Assembly (NCBI RefSeq): GCF_003112515.1
Contig: NZ_BEVZ01000005.1
Location: forward strand, 372,001 to 436,000
DNA: 64,000 nt
DNA from: Streptomyces fragilis
GTDB taxonomy: Bacteria > Actinomycetota > Actinomycetes > Streptomycetales > Streptomycetaceae
Reading direction: 5' to 3'
Shown here: piece after piece, positions 43,839-53,763 of the stretch
How positions within the stretch are numbered: the first letter of the stretch is position 1
How the letters are laid out: each line of letters opens with the position of its first letter
The notes under the pieces: model-generated
What the model was told of the DNA's origin: nothing
The model's input: only the letters and a program-made list of their open reading frames with translations
The model's database searches: none
Position numbers and translations under genes: made by a program

Positions 43839-43889
43839 ATGTTACCGAGAAGCACCCGCCCCGCAGCGCAGAGAGGCCGACGCCCATGA
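43839..43889 (+). CDS. 16-codon mini-ORF with TTA second codon, overlapping the yceI start
   Basis: ATG-TTA-CCG-AGA... encodes MLPRSTRPAAQRGRRP. AGGAGGAA (43827-43834) lies four bases before the ATG, among the strongest Shine-Dalgarno sequences in the window, and is too far (51 nt) to serve yceI. The stop TGA (43887-43889) overlaps the yceI ATG (43886-43888), the usual sign of translational coupling. TTA needs the bldA tRNA in Streptomyces. Two AGA codons are also rare. Its codon use is not that of a normal protein, so a regulatory leader role is more likely than a functional peptide. Confidence 0.55.
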   Translation: MLPRSTRPAAQRGRRP

Positions 43890-44764
43890 TCCGCTGGCTG
43901 ACCGGCAGGACCCACCGGACGACCGGCACCGGCGTCCTGTCCGCCCTGCGCATACCCTCCCGGGCCGGCGTCGTGGTCGGCCGGGTGATCGACCCGGTCA
44001 ACGACGTGATCGCCGGCGCCGAGTTCACCCTCACCGACGCGCTCGGCCGCAAGGCGGTGGGCGGCGGCACCGACCCCTTCGGAAGCTTCCTCGCCGCGGT
44101 ACCGCCGGGCGAATACCGGGTCGCCGTGTCCGCCGAGGGGTTCCTGCCCCACCGGTCGACGGTGCGGGTGCTCGAGGACCAGCTCGCCGCGCTGGGCGAC
44201 ATCCGGCTCGAGGTGGCCCCGCCCCCCGAGCTGCCGCACCCCGGCGAATGGGAGCTGGACCCGGGGCACAGCACGATCGCCTTCACCGCCCGCCACATCG
44301 GTCTGGCGCGGGTGCACGGCCGCTTCGACTCCTTCGCCGGAGCGCTGCGGATCGGCGAGACCATGGACACGTCGGCCATGCACGTCGTGATCAACGCGGC
44401 CTCCATCAACACCGCGGTGCGGATGCGCGACGACCACCTGCGTTCGGCGGACTTCCTGGACGTGGCCAACTACCCGACGATGGAGTTCTACAGCGACCGG
44501 TTCGTCCACCGGGGCGGTTCCCGGTGGCACGTGACCGGGGCCCTGTCGCTGCACGGCGTCACCCGCACCGTCACCCTCGACACCGAGTACCTGGGCGTCG
44601 GGACCGGGGTGGAGGGCGAGACCCGGGCCGCCTGCCGGGCCACCACCGAGCTGCACCGGGACGACTTCACGATCACCTGGCAGGCCATGCTGGCCCGGGG
44701 CATCGCGGCGGTCGGCCCGAGCATCCGGATCGAGATGGACATCCAGGTCGTCCCCAAGGGCTGA
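43886..44764 (+). CDS. YceI family protein with N-terminal carboxypeptidase-regulatory-like domain
   Basis: 292 residues. Residues ~25-110 form a CnaB-like beta domain (VVGRVIDPVNDVIAGAEFTL, GSFLAAVPPGEYRVAVSAEGF). Residues ~115-290 are the YceI lipocalin-like barrel (WELDPGHSTIAFTARHIG, HVVINAASINTAVRMRDDHL, DFLDVANYPTMEF). YceI proteins bind polyisoprenoids or other lipids. No signal peptide is visible, so a cytoplasmic site is likely. AGAGG lies ten bases before ATG 43886. It is coupled to the TTA mini-ORF by an ATGA overlap. Confidence 0.88.
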   Translation: MIRWLTGRTHRTTGTGVLSALRIPSRAGVVVGRVIDPVNDVIAGAEFTLTDALGRKAVGGGTDPFGSFLAAVPPGEYRVAVSAEGFLPHRSTVRVLEDQLAALGDIRLEVAPPPELPHPGEWELDPGHSTIAFTARHIGLARVHGRFDSFAGALRIGETMDTSAMHVVINAASINTAVRMRDDHLRSADFLDVANYPTMEFYSDRFVHRGGSRWHVTGALSLHGVTRTVTLDTEYLGVGTGVEGETRAACRATTELHRDDFTITWQAMLARGIAAVGPSIRIEMDIQVVPKG

Positions 44765-44841
44765 GTCGCGGGCGCGGAGCCGGGCCGGGCGCGGAGCGGG
44801 GCCGCGCCAGGGCCGGGGGCGGGAGCGGGGGGCGGCGGGGC

Positions 44842-45105
44842 ATGTCGCAAAATGTCCGTGTGAGCGATGTGAGACACGTGCTGGTGCTGCCCGACCGTGA
44901 CGCGGCACAGGAGGCGGCCGAGGCCCTCGTCGACCGCTTCGGGGTCGACGAGGAACCGCGCATGGTGCGGGATGCCCTGGCCGGCGAGGACGACGCCGAG
45001 GACGCCCAGTGGCTGCTCGTGCTGGCCGACGAGAACGAGGAGCTGGACCCCGCCGCCCTCGACGAGTTCGCCGCCGAGTGGGACGGCTGGCGCGAGGAAC
45101 CCTGA
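44842..45105 (+). CDS. Small acidic protein of unknown function
   Basis: 87 residues, rich in Asp and Glu, pattern VRHVLVLPDRDAAQEAAEALVDRFG then repeated acidic stretches (EDDAEDAQW, DENEELDP) ending WDGWREEP. It may be a small alpha/beta fold; I do not recognise it. ATG 44842 is chosen for its purine-rich upstream region; GTG 44860 (SDVRHVLV start) is possible. It lies 62 bp before holA. Confidence 0.65.
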   Translation: MSQNVRVSDVRHVLVLPDRDAAQEAAEALVDRFGVDEEPRMVRDALAGEDDAEDAQWLLVLADENEELDPAALDEFAAEWDGWREEP

Positions 45106-45167
45106 CCGGACGGGCGGCCACGGCCGCCCGGCCCGGGCTGTCGGCGGCGCGTGGGATGCTGGAGCCG

Positions 45168-46163
45168 ATGGCCAGGAAAACAGCTCACAACGATCTCCTC
45201 GCGCCGGTCACCCTGGCCGTGGGCCAGGAGGATCTCCTCCTCGACCGCGCCGTGCGGGAGGTGGTCGCCGCGGCCCGCGCCGCCGACGAGGACACCGACG
45301 TCCGCGACCTCACCCCGGACCAGCTCCAGCCCGGCACCCTCGCCGAGCTGACCAGCCCTTCGCTGTTCGCCGAGCGCAAGGTCGTGGTGGTCCGCAACTC
45401 CCAGGACCTGTCCGCGGACACCGTCAAGGACGTCAAGGCGTACATCTCCTCGCCCGCCGAGGAGATCACCCTGGTGCTGGTCCACGCGGGCGGCGCCAAG
45501 GGCAAGGGCCTGCTCGACGCGGCCCGCAAGGCGGGGGCCCGCGAGGTCGCCTGCCCCAAGATGACCAAGGCGGCCGACCGGCTCTCCTTCGTCCGTGGTG
45601 AGTTCCGCGCCGCCGGGCGCTCCGCCACCCCCGAGGCATGCCAGGCGTTGGTCGACGCGCTCGGCAGCGACCTGCGGGAGCTGGCCTCCGCCGTCTCCCA
45701 GCTGGTCGCCGACATCGACGGCCCCGTGGACGAGGAGGTCGTGGGCCGCTACTACACGGGCCGCGCCGAGGCCTCCAGCTTCACCGTGGCCGACCGCGCC
45801 GTCGAGGGGCGGGCCGCCGAGGCGCTGGAGGCGCTGCGGTGGTCGCTGTCCACCGGCGTCGCGCCCGTGCTCATCACCAGCGCGCTGGCCCAGGGCGTGC
45901 GGGGCATCGGGCGGTTCCTCGGCGCTCCGCGCGGCGCCCGCCCGAACGACCTCGCGCGGGAACTGGGCATGCCGCCGTGGAAGGTCGACGTGGTGAAGCG
46001 GCAGGCCCGGACCTGGTCCCAGGACGGGGTGTCGGTGGCGCTGCGCGCCGTCGCCGAGGCGGACGCCGCCGTGAAGGGGGCGGGGGACGATCCGGCGTAC
46101 GCCCTGGAGAAGGCGGTGCGCGTCATCGCCCGCGCGGCGCGGCCGCAGGGTCCCCGGCCGTAG
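45168..46163 (+). CDS. holA: DNA polymerase III subunit delta
   Basis: Clamp-loader subunit that opens the sliding clamp. 331 residues: N-terminal PVTLAVGQEDLLLDRAV, LFAERKVVVVRN, then AAA+-like folds without Walker motifs and the collar domain with AEALEALRWSLSTGVAPV. Its position after comEC is conserved in actinobacteria. ATG 45168 gives the MARKT start I know from Streptomyces homologs; ATG 45156 is an alternative. Confidence 0.92.
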   Translation: MARKTAHNDLLAPVTLAVGQEDLLLDRAVREVVAAARAADEDTDVRDLTPDQLQPGTLAELTSPSLFAERKVVVVRNSQDLSADTVKDVKAYISSPAEEITLVLVHAGGAKGKGLLDAARKAGAREVACPKMTKAADRLSFVRGEFRAAGRSATPEACQALVDALGSDLRELASAVSQLVADIDGPVDEEVVGRYYTGRAEASSFTVADRAVEGRAAEALEALRWSLSTGVAPVLITSALAQGVRGIGRFLGAPRGARPNDLARELGMPPWKVDVVKRQARTWSQDGVSVALRAVAEADAAVKGAGDDPAYALEKAVRVIARAARPQGPRP

Positions 46164-46220
46164 CGCCGGCCCGGCCGGTCGTGGGCCGACAGGGCGGAAA
46201 CGGCGGCGGGCCACTGCGAC

Positions 46221-46273
46221 GCGAACGGCGGCGGGCCACCGGGAGGAGATCCCGGTGGCCCGCCGCCGTTCGC
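46221..46273. terminator. Long hairpin between holA and the acyl-CoA synthetase gene
   Basis: Perfect 24-bp arms (46221-46244, 46250-46273) with a 5-nt GGAGA loop. The 14-base CGGCGGCGGGCCAC of the left arm also occurs just upstream at 46201-46214. The genes converge, so it can serve both. Confidence 0.85.
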
Positions 46274-46285
46274 GCGTCACGTGCG

Positions 46286-48157
<1,872 letters not shown>

Positions 48158-48283
48158 GACAATCCTCCGGGGCCCGCCCGCAGTACGTGCGGCCGGCTCG
48201 GCCACTACTGACGGCTGCTGGTGCGGCTGGCTGGTTTGCTGCTGGCTGATGAACGGCTGAACGGCCTCGCGTGTCCCTGCTTA

Positions 48284-48293
48284 ACTCGCGAGT
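48284..48293. promoter_or_regulatory. Palindrome ACTCGCGAGT, possible operator
   Basis: Perfect 10-bp palindrome about 130 bp upstream of the acyl-CoA synthetase start codon, flanked by TTA and AAC. It could be a site for a TetR-like lipid regulator; no assignment is made. Confidence 0.35.
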
Positions 48294-48387
48294 AACTGAG
48301 GAGCAGGCATCAGGGTAAGGGCCGACCCTGCGGTATGTAAGAGGCTACGGGCAGGCATTTGCGCAGTTCTTCCGGCCGCGCGACGCC

Positions 48388-48421
48388 GAAGGGCCCGCCG
48401 CGGCGACGCGACGGGCCCTTC
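48388..48421 (-). terminator. Hairpin after lepA
   Basis: Perfect 10-bp arms GAAGGGCCCG / CGGGCCCTTC with a 14-nt loop, about 50 bases past the lepA stop on the minus strand. No T-run. Confidence 0.65.
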
Positions 48422-48471
48422 CGGCGGACGCCGGGATCCGCAACTCGGCGGACTCCCGGTCTACTTCCGGC

Positions 48472-50346
48472 CTACTTCTTCCCCTTGCCGGACGACGCGC
48501 TCTCGTCGCTGGAGAGCACGGCGATGAAGGCCTCCTGGGGGACCTCCACGGAACCCACCATCTTCATCCGCTTCTTGCCCTCCTTCTGCTTCTCCAGCAG
48601 CTTCCGCTTCCGGGAGATGTCACCGCCGTAGCACTTGGCGAGGACGTCCTTGCGGATGGCGCGGATGGTCTCGCGGGCGATCACCCGGGAGCCGACGGCG
48701 GCCTGGATCGGCACCTCGAAGGCCTGCCGGGGGATGAGCTCGCGCAGCTTGGCGACCAGCCGCACGCCGTAGGCGTACGCCGCGTCCTTGTGGGTGATCG
48801 CCGAGAAGGCGTCCACCTTGTCGCCGTGCAGCAGGATGTCCACCTTGACCAGGCTGGACGTCTGCTCGCCGGTGGGCTCGTAGTCCAGCGAGGCGTAGCC
48901 GCGGGTCTTGGACTTCAGCTGGTCGAAGAAGTCGAAGACGATCTCGGCGAGCGGCAGCGTGTACCGGATCTCCACGCGGTCCTCGGACAGGTAGTCCATG
49001 CCCAGCAGCGTGCCGCGACGCGTCTGGCACAGCTCCATGATCGCGCCGATGAACTCCGACGGCGCGAGGATCGTGGCGCGCACGACCGGCTCGTACACGT
49101 CGTTGATCTTGCCCTCGGGGAACTCGCTCGGGTTGGTGACGACGTGCTCGCTGCCGTCCTCCATGACCACGCGGTAGACCACGTTGGGGGCGGTGGCGAT
49201 CAGGTCGAGGCCGAACTCGCGCTCCAGGCGCTCGCGGATCACGTCGAGGTGGAGCAGCCCGAGGAAGCCGACGCGGAAGCCGAAGCCCAGGGCCGCGGAC
49301 GTCTCCGGCTCGTAGACCAGCGCCGCGTCGTTGAGCTGCAGCTTGTCCAGCGCGTCGCGCAGCAGCGGGTAGTCCGAGCCGTCCAGCGGGTACAGGCCCG
49401 AGAACACCATCGGCTTGGGGTCCTTGTAGCCGCCCAGCGCCTCGGTGGCGCCCTTGTTCAGGGTGGTGACCGTGTCACCGACCTTGGACTGGCGGACGTC
49501 CTTCACGCCGGTGATCAGGTAGCCCACCTCGCCGACGCCCAGGCCGTCGGCCGGCAGCATCTCGGGCGAGTTGGTGCCGATCTCCAGCAGCTCGTGCGTG
49601 GCGCCGGTCGACATCATCCGGATGCGCTCGCGCTTGGTGAGCTGGCCGTCGATCACCCGGACGTAGGTGACCACGCCGCGGTACGAGTCGTAGACCGAGT
49701 CGAAGATCATCGCGCGGGCCGGGGCGTCCTTGACGCCGACCGGGGCCGGGATGCGCTCGACCACGCGGTCCAGCAGGTCCTCGACGCCGATGCCGGTCTT
49801 CGCCGAGACCTTCAGCACGTCGGAGGGGTCGCAGCCGATCAGGTTGGCGAGCTCCTCGGAGAACTTCTCGGGCTGCGCGGCCGGCAGGTCGATCTTGTTC
49901 AGCACCGGGATGATCGCGAGGTCGTTCTCCATCGCCAGGTACAGGTTGGCGAGCGTCTGCGCCTCGATGCCCTGGGCGGCGTCGACGAGCAGGATGGTGC
50001 CCTCGCAGGCCGCCAGGGACCGGGACACCTCGTAGGTGAAGTCGACGTGCCCGGGGGTGTCGATCATGTTCAGGATGTGCGTGGTGCCCTGCTGGTCCCC
50101 GGTGTTCGGGGCCCACGGCAGACGCACCGCCTGGGACTTGATCGTGATGCCGCGCTCACGCTCGATGTCCATGCGGTCGAGGTACTGGGCGCGCATCTGC
50201 CGCTGCTCGACGACGCCGGTCAGCTGGAGCATCCGGTCGGCGAGCGTGGACTTGCCGTGGTCGATGTGCGCGATGATGCAGAAGTTGCGGATCAGAGCCG
50301 GGTCGGTACGGCTCGGCTCGGGCACATTGTTAGGGGTCGCGGGCAC
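48472..50346 (-). CDS. lepA: Translation elongation factor 4
   Basis: Ribosome-binding GTPase that back-translocates or remodels stalled ribosomes. 624 residues. G1 HIDHGKSTLADR, ERGITIKSQAVR, G3 DTPGHVDF, G4 NKIDLPAA, and the LepA-specific C-terminal domain with YGGDISRKRKLLEKQKEGKKRM. GTG 50346 (AGGA eight bases upstream) gives the PATPNNVPEPSRTDP start; the longer frame is rejected. It is divergent from rpsT, an arrangement common in actinobacteria. Confidence 0.96.
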   Translation of the reverse strand: MPATPNNVPEPSRTDPALIRNFCIIAHIDHGKSTLADRMLQLTGVVEQRQMRAQYLDRMDIERERGITIKSQAVRLPWAPNTGDQQGTTHILNMIDTPGHVDFTYEVSRSLAACEGTILLVDAAQGIEAQTLANLYLAMENDLAIIPVLNKIDLPAAQPEKFSEELANLIGCDPSDVLKVSAKTGIGVEDLLDRVVERIPAPVGVKDAPARAMIFDSVYDSYRGVVTYVRVIDGQLTKRERIRMMSTGATHELLEIGTNSPEMLPADGLGVGEVGYLITGVKDVRQSKVGDTVTTLNKGATEALGGYKDPKPMVFSGLYPLDGSDYPLLRDALDKLQLNDAALVYEPETSAALGFGFRVGFLGLLHLDVIRERLEREFGLDLIATAPNVVYRVVMEDGSEHVVTNPSEFPEGKINDVYEPVVRATILAPSEFIGAIMELCQTRRGTLLGMDYLSEDRVEIRYTLPLAEIVFDFFDQLKSKTRGYASLDYEPTGEQTSSLVKVDILLHGDKVDAFSAITHKDAAYAYGVRLVAKLRELIPRQAFEVPIQAAVGSRVIARETIRAIRKDVLAKCYGGDISRKRKLLEKQKEGKKRMKMVGSVEVPQEAFIAVLSSDESASSGKGKK

Positions 50347-50569
50347 GCAGGGTCCTGTCTCTTGAGGCGCCTTATGCCTCGGGTCGGATCTGTACGCAGC
50401 CTCCATCGTCCCATGGCCCGGCCCCTGTGACGGGTTTGGGCCGCTCGTCGGGCGACTGGTAGCCTGGGTGGCTGTGTCTCCACGCCCTGTGTGCGGAGGC
50501 TCACCCAAGAAAATCACACGGCCCGCGAGGCCTCGCCCTCGTGTGCCAAGAACCTGAAAAGGCTCCTTC

Positions 50570-50836
50570 GTGGCGAACATCAAGTCCCAGATCAAGCGGA
50601 ACAAGACCAACGAGAAGGCCCGGCTGCGCAACAAGGCCGTCAAGTCCTCTCTGAAGACCGCGATCCGCAAGGCCCGCGAGGCCGCCGCCGCGGGTGACGT
50701 CGAGAAGGCGACCGAGTACCAGCGCGCCGCTGCGCGTCAGCTGGACAAGGCCGTCTCCAAGGGCGTCATCCACAAGAACCAGGCCGCCAACAAGAAGTCG
50801 GCGCTTGCTTCCAAGGTCGCCGGCCTCCAGGGCTGA
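50570..50836 (+). CDS. rpsT: 30S ribosomal protein S20
   Basis: 88-residue bS20, a helical 16S rRNA-binding protein: ANIKSQIKRNKTNEKARLRNKAVKSSLKT-like start and KGVIHKNQAANKKSALASKV end. GTG 50570, with AAAAGG eight bases upstream. TAGCCT around 50460 is a possible -10, giving a leader of ~100 nt. Confidence 0.97.
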   Translation: MANIKSQIKRNKTNEKARLRNKAVKSSLKTAIRKAREAAAAGDVEKATEYQRAAARQLDKAVSKGVIHKNQAANKKSALASKVAGLQG

Positions 50837-51171
50837 ATCGCCTCGGTCCGTCTGTGATCTGAACGACTGAACGACCGCCGGAAGGACCCAGAGCGGGCCC
50901 TCTCTCATCCGCTCCCGACCGGCACCAAGGGTCCGTACGCGGCCTGCGTTCGCCACGCGGGTACGGACCCGGCACCCTTTTCAGCGCCCCGGCCCCCGTG
51001 CCGCCTTCCCCAGGCGGTCCGGAGGCCGGGGCGTCGGTGTTTCCGGGGCGGTCCTCCAAGGCGCCGGTGCTCCCTGTCCGCCCTCCCCGGGGCGCCGGTG
51101 TTCCCGGGCCGCGGTCCTCCGGGTCCGGCCGTCCTCCCGGGCAACGGCGCGGGTGGGGGACAATGGTCCCC
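50837..51171. other. Intergenic region between rpsT and hemW
   Basis: 335 bp. It holds the rpsT terminator (50930-50971), then about 140 bp of degenerate GC-rich repeats built on CGGTGTTCCCGGG- and GCGGTCCTCC-like pieces (about 51005-51130). I see no gene or clear promoter in it apart from purine-rich sequence before hemW. Confidence 0.7.
50930..50971 (+). terminator. Terminator after rpsT
   Basis: 10-bp arms GGGTCCGTAC / GTACGGACCC (50930-50939, 50962-50971) with additional CGCG pairing inside, followed by CGGCACCCTTTT. Confidence 0.75.
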
Positions 51172-52404
51172 ATGCCTTCCGCACTCCCCGACGGCGAGCC
51201 CGTCCCCGCCGACGGCGCGCTGCCGGCCTCCGCCCTCGAGGGCGCCCCGGAGCGCCCCCTCGGGTTCTACCTGCACGTCCCGTACTGCGCGACCCGCTGC
51301 GGGTACTGCGACTTCAACACCTACACCGCCACCGAGCTGCGCGGCAGCGGCGGCGTGCTCGCCTCCCGCGACAACTACGCGGACACCCTCGCCGAGGAGG
51401 TCCGCCTGGCCCGCAAGGTGCTGGGCGACGACCCCCGCCCGGTGCGCACCGTCTTCGTCGGCGGCGGCACCCCCACCCTGCTGGCCGCCGGCGACCTGGT
51501 GCGGATGCTGGACGCGGTCCGCCAGGAGTTCGGCCTCGCCGAGGACGCGGAGGTCACCACCGAGGCCAACCCGGAGACCGTGGACCCGGCCTACCTCGCC
51601 GAGCTGCGCGAGGGCGGCTACAACCGGATCTCCTTCGGCATGCAGTCCGCCCGCCCCCACGTGCTGCGGATCCTCGACCGCACCCACACCCCCGGCCGCC
51701 CCGAGCAGTGCGTCGCCGAGGCGCGCGCCGCCGGGTTCGAACACGTCAACCTGGACCTGATCTACGGCACGCCGGGGGAGTCCGACGACGACTGGCGCGC
51801 CTCGCTGGAGGCCGCGCTGGGCGCCGGTCCCGACCACGTCTCGGCGTACGCGCTGATCGTCGAGGAGGGCACCGGGCTGGCCCGCCGGATCAAGCGCGGC
51901 GAGGTCCCCATGACCGACGACGACGTGCACGCCGACCGCTACCTGATCGCCGAGGAGATGCTCACGGCGGCCGGGCTCGACTGGTACGAGGTCTCCAACT
52001 GGGCCGCCTCCGACGCGGCCCGCTGCCTGCACAACGAGCTGTACTGGCGCGGCGCCGACTGGTGGGGCGCCGGACCGGGCGCGCACAGCCACGTCGGGGG
52101 CGTGCGGTGGTGGAACGTCAAGCACCCCGGCGCCTACGCGGCGGCCCTCGCCGAGGGGCGCTCCCCGGGCGCGGGGCGCGAACTGCTCTCCGTAGAGGAC
52201 CGGCGCGTCGAGCGGATCCTGCTGGAGCTGCGGCTGGTGGACGGCGTCCCCCTGGACCTCCTGCTCCCGGCCGGCCGCGCCGCCGCCGACCGCGCCCTCG
52301 CCGACGGCCTGCTGCGCCCCGAGTCCTTCACCGCCGGCCGCGCCGCGCTGACCCTCCGCGGCCGCCTGCTGGCCGACGCCGTGGTCCGGGACCTGGTGGA
52401 CTGA
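51172..52404 (+). CDS. hemW: Radical SAM heme chaperone HemW (HemN-like)
   Basis: 410 residues. The radical SAM cluster motif CxxxCxxC is seen in HVPYCATRCGYCDF, followed by FVGGGTPTLL, EANPETVDPAYL, NRISFGMQS and the HemN C-terminal domain. HemW carries heme rather than oxidising coproporphyrinogen. Many databases still label it coproporphyrinogen III oxidase, but the HemN-specific N-terminal extension is absent. ATG 51172; ATG 51163 is in frame. Confidence 0.92.
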   Translation: MPSALPDGEPVPADGALPASALEGAPERPLGFYLHVPYCATRCGYCDFNTYTATELRGSGGVLASRDNYADTLAEEVRLARKVLGDDPRPVRTVFVGGGTPTLLAAGDLVRMLDAVRQEFGLAEDAEVTTEANPETVDPAYLAELREGGYNRISFGMQSARPHVLRILDRTHTPGRPEQCVAEARAAGFEHVNLDLIYGTPGESDDDWRASLEAALGAGPDHVSAYALIVEEGTGLARRIKRGEVPMTDDDVHADRYLIAEEMLTAAGLDWYEVSNWAASDAARCLHNELYWRGADWWGAGPGAHSHVGGVRWWNVKHPGAYAAALAEGRSPGAGRELLSVEDRRVERILLELRLVDGVPLDLLLPAGRAAADRALADGLLRPESFTAGRAALTLRGRLLADAVVRDLVD

Positions 52405-52433
52405 TCACACGAACCACCCCCACAGGTGAACCC

Positions 52434-52886
52434 GTGCGGAACGAGGCGGTGCAGGATCAGATCCCCCGCAGTCGCTGGCGCCGTCTTCAGACGCAGAACG
52501 TCACGATCCTCGCGGAGGCAAGTCAGCCGCAGCCCGACCTGGTCGTGATCGAGCGCGGCATCGGGCCGCGGCACGGCAGCCTGATGCCCTGCGAGATCAT
52601 CACGATGGTCGTGGAAGTCGTCTCACGAACGAGCGTGGAGCGCGACTGCGGGGTCAAACGATCCGTCTACGCCGCCGCGCGCATCCCGGCCTACTTCGTC
52701 ATCGATCCGATCATGGGGCGGTGCGTGCTGCTCACCGAGCCGACCGGTGATGCCGAGCGGGCGGACTACCGCGGCCAGCGGATCACCAAGTTCGGAGACC
52801 GCACGCCCTTGGACCCGCTCGGCCTCGAGCTGGAGACGGAGGAGTTCGAGGTCTACGGGACCGCCCGGCCGCATCGCTTGCCGTGA
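52434..52886 (+). pseudogene. Uma2-family endonuclease-like protein, N-terminally truncated
   Basis: The frame encodes the C-terminal ~150 residues of a Uma2 (DUF820) PD-(D/E)xK protein: PDLVVIERG, MVVEVVSRTS, KRSVYAAARIPAYFVID. Full-length proteins are ~190-200 residues and begin with a region that is missing. The D, E and K positions of the site are kept. GTG 52434 is only the first in-frame start after hemW and has no Shine-Dalgarno. It could be a remnant of a common Streptomyces Uma2 gene, or a translated fragment. Confidence 0.65.
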
Positions 52887-52901
52887 ACGCGGTCAGGTGC
52901 G

Positions 52902-53705
52902 TCAGGGTGCCGTGACGAAGTCGATCAGTTCCTCGACGCGGCCCAGCAGCTCCGGCTCCAGATCCTTCCAGTCGCGGACGCGGGAGAGGATGTGGCGCCA
53001 GGCGGCGCCGGTGTTGTCGGGCCAGCCGAGGGCGCGGCAGACGCCGGTCTTCCAGTCCTGGCCGCGGGGGATCACCGGCCAGGCCTCGATGCCCAGGGCG
53101 GCGGGCTTCACGGCCTGCCAGATGTCGATGTAGGGGTGGCCGACCGCCAGGGCGTGGTCGCTGGTGACCGCCTCGGCGATGCGCCACTCCTTGGAGCCGG
53201 GCACCAGGTGGTCGACCAGGACGCCCAGCCGGGCGTCGGGGCCGGGGGCGAACTCCTCGACCACGGCCGGCAGGTCGTCCACGCCCTCCAGGTACTCCAC
53301 GACCACGCCCTCGATGCGCAGGTCGTCGCCCCACACCTTCTCGACCAGCTCCGCGTCGTGCCGTCCCTCGACGTAGATGCGCCCCGCGCGGGCCACCCGC
53401 GCCCGCGCGCCGGGGACCGCGACCGAGCCCGAGGCGGTGCGCGAGGGGCGCTTCGGGGCGGCCGCGGCGGCGCGGACCAGGGTCACCGGGCGGCCCTCCA
53501 GCAGGAAGGCGGCCGGGGCCAGCGGGAAGACGCGGTGCTTGCCGTGCCGGTCCTCCAGGGTGACCGTGCCGGCCTCGCAGCCCACCACGGCCCCGCAGAA
53601 CCCGGTGGCGGGGTCCTCCACGACCAGGCCGGGCTCCGCGGGGACCTCGGGCACCGGCTTGGGCTTCTTCCACGGCGGCGTGAGGTCGGGGGAGTACTGG
53701 CGCAT
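52902..53705 (-). CDS. DUF3097 family protein
   Basis: 267 residues. N-terminal beta-rich part (~25-80), a Pro/Arg linker, then an alpha/beta domain starting RIYVEGRHDAELVEKVWGDD (E113) and continuing LGVLVDHLVPGSKEWRI (D165), and a C-terminal helical part with HPYIDIWQAVKP. This order of VEGxxDAE followed by an LxDxxxPG segment is like a TOPRIM fold, but the usual DxD reads DHL. No experimental function is known to me. ATG 53705. It lies 59 bp from the MBL hydrolase gene on the same strand. Confidence 0.85.
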   Translation of the reverse strand: MRQYSPDLTPPWKKPKPVPEVPAEPGLVVEDPATGFCGAVVGCEAGTVTLEDRHGKHRVFPLAPAAFLLEGRPVTLVRAAAAAPKRPSRTASGSVAVPGARARVARAGRIYVEGRHDAELVEKVWGDDLRIEGVVVEYLEGVDDLPAVVEEFAPGPDARLGVLVDHLVPGSKEWRIAEAVTSDHALAVGHPYIDIWQAVKPAALGIEAWPVIPRGQDWKTGVCRALGWPDNTGAAWRHILSRVRDWKDLEPELLGRVEELIDFVTAP

Positions 53706-53763
53706 TCGGCTGACGATAGGAGAAACGGCGACCCGTGTGGAGGCGACACGCCCTCGCGCCGCC

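Larger units (their letters stand above)
48158..48471. other. Intergenic region between acyl-CoA synthetase and lepA
   Basis: 314 bp with no gene. It holds the promoter region of the synthetase gene, including the palindrome ACTCGCGAGT (48284-48293) inside a less GC-rich stretch, and the lepA hairpin at 48388-48421. No other feature was seen. Confidence 0.7.

Noticed and set aside
41770..45105. 1111-codon plus-strand frame crossing comEC, yceI and holA upstream region
   Set aside because: Arg/Pro/Gly-rich out-of-frame reading of three recognisable genes; only its last 87 codons (44842 on) are a plausible gene.
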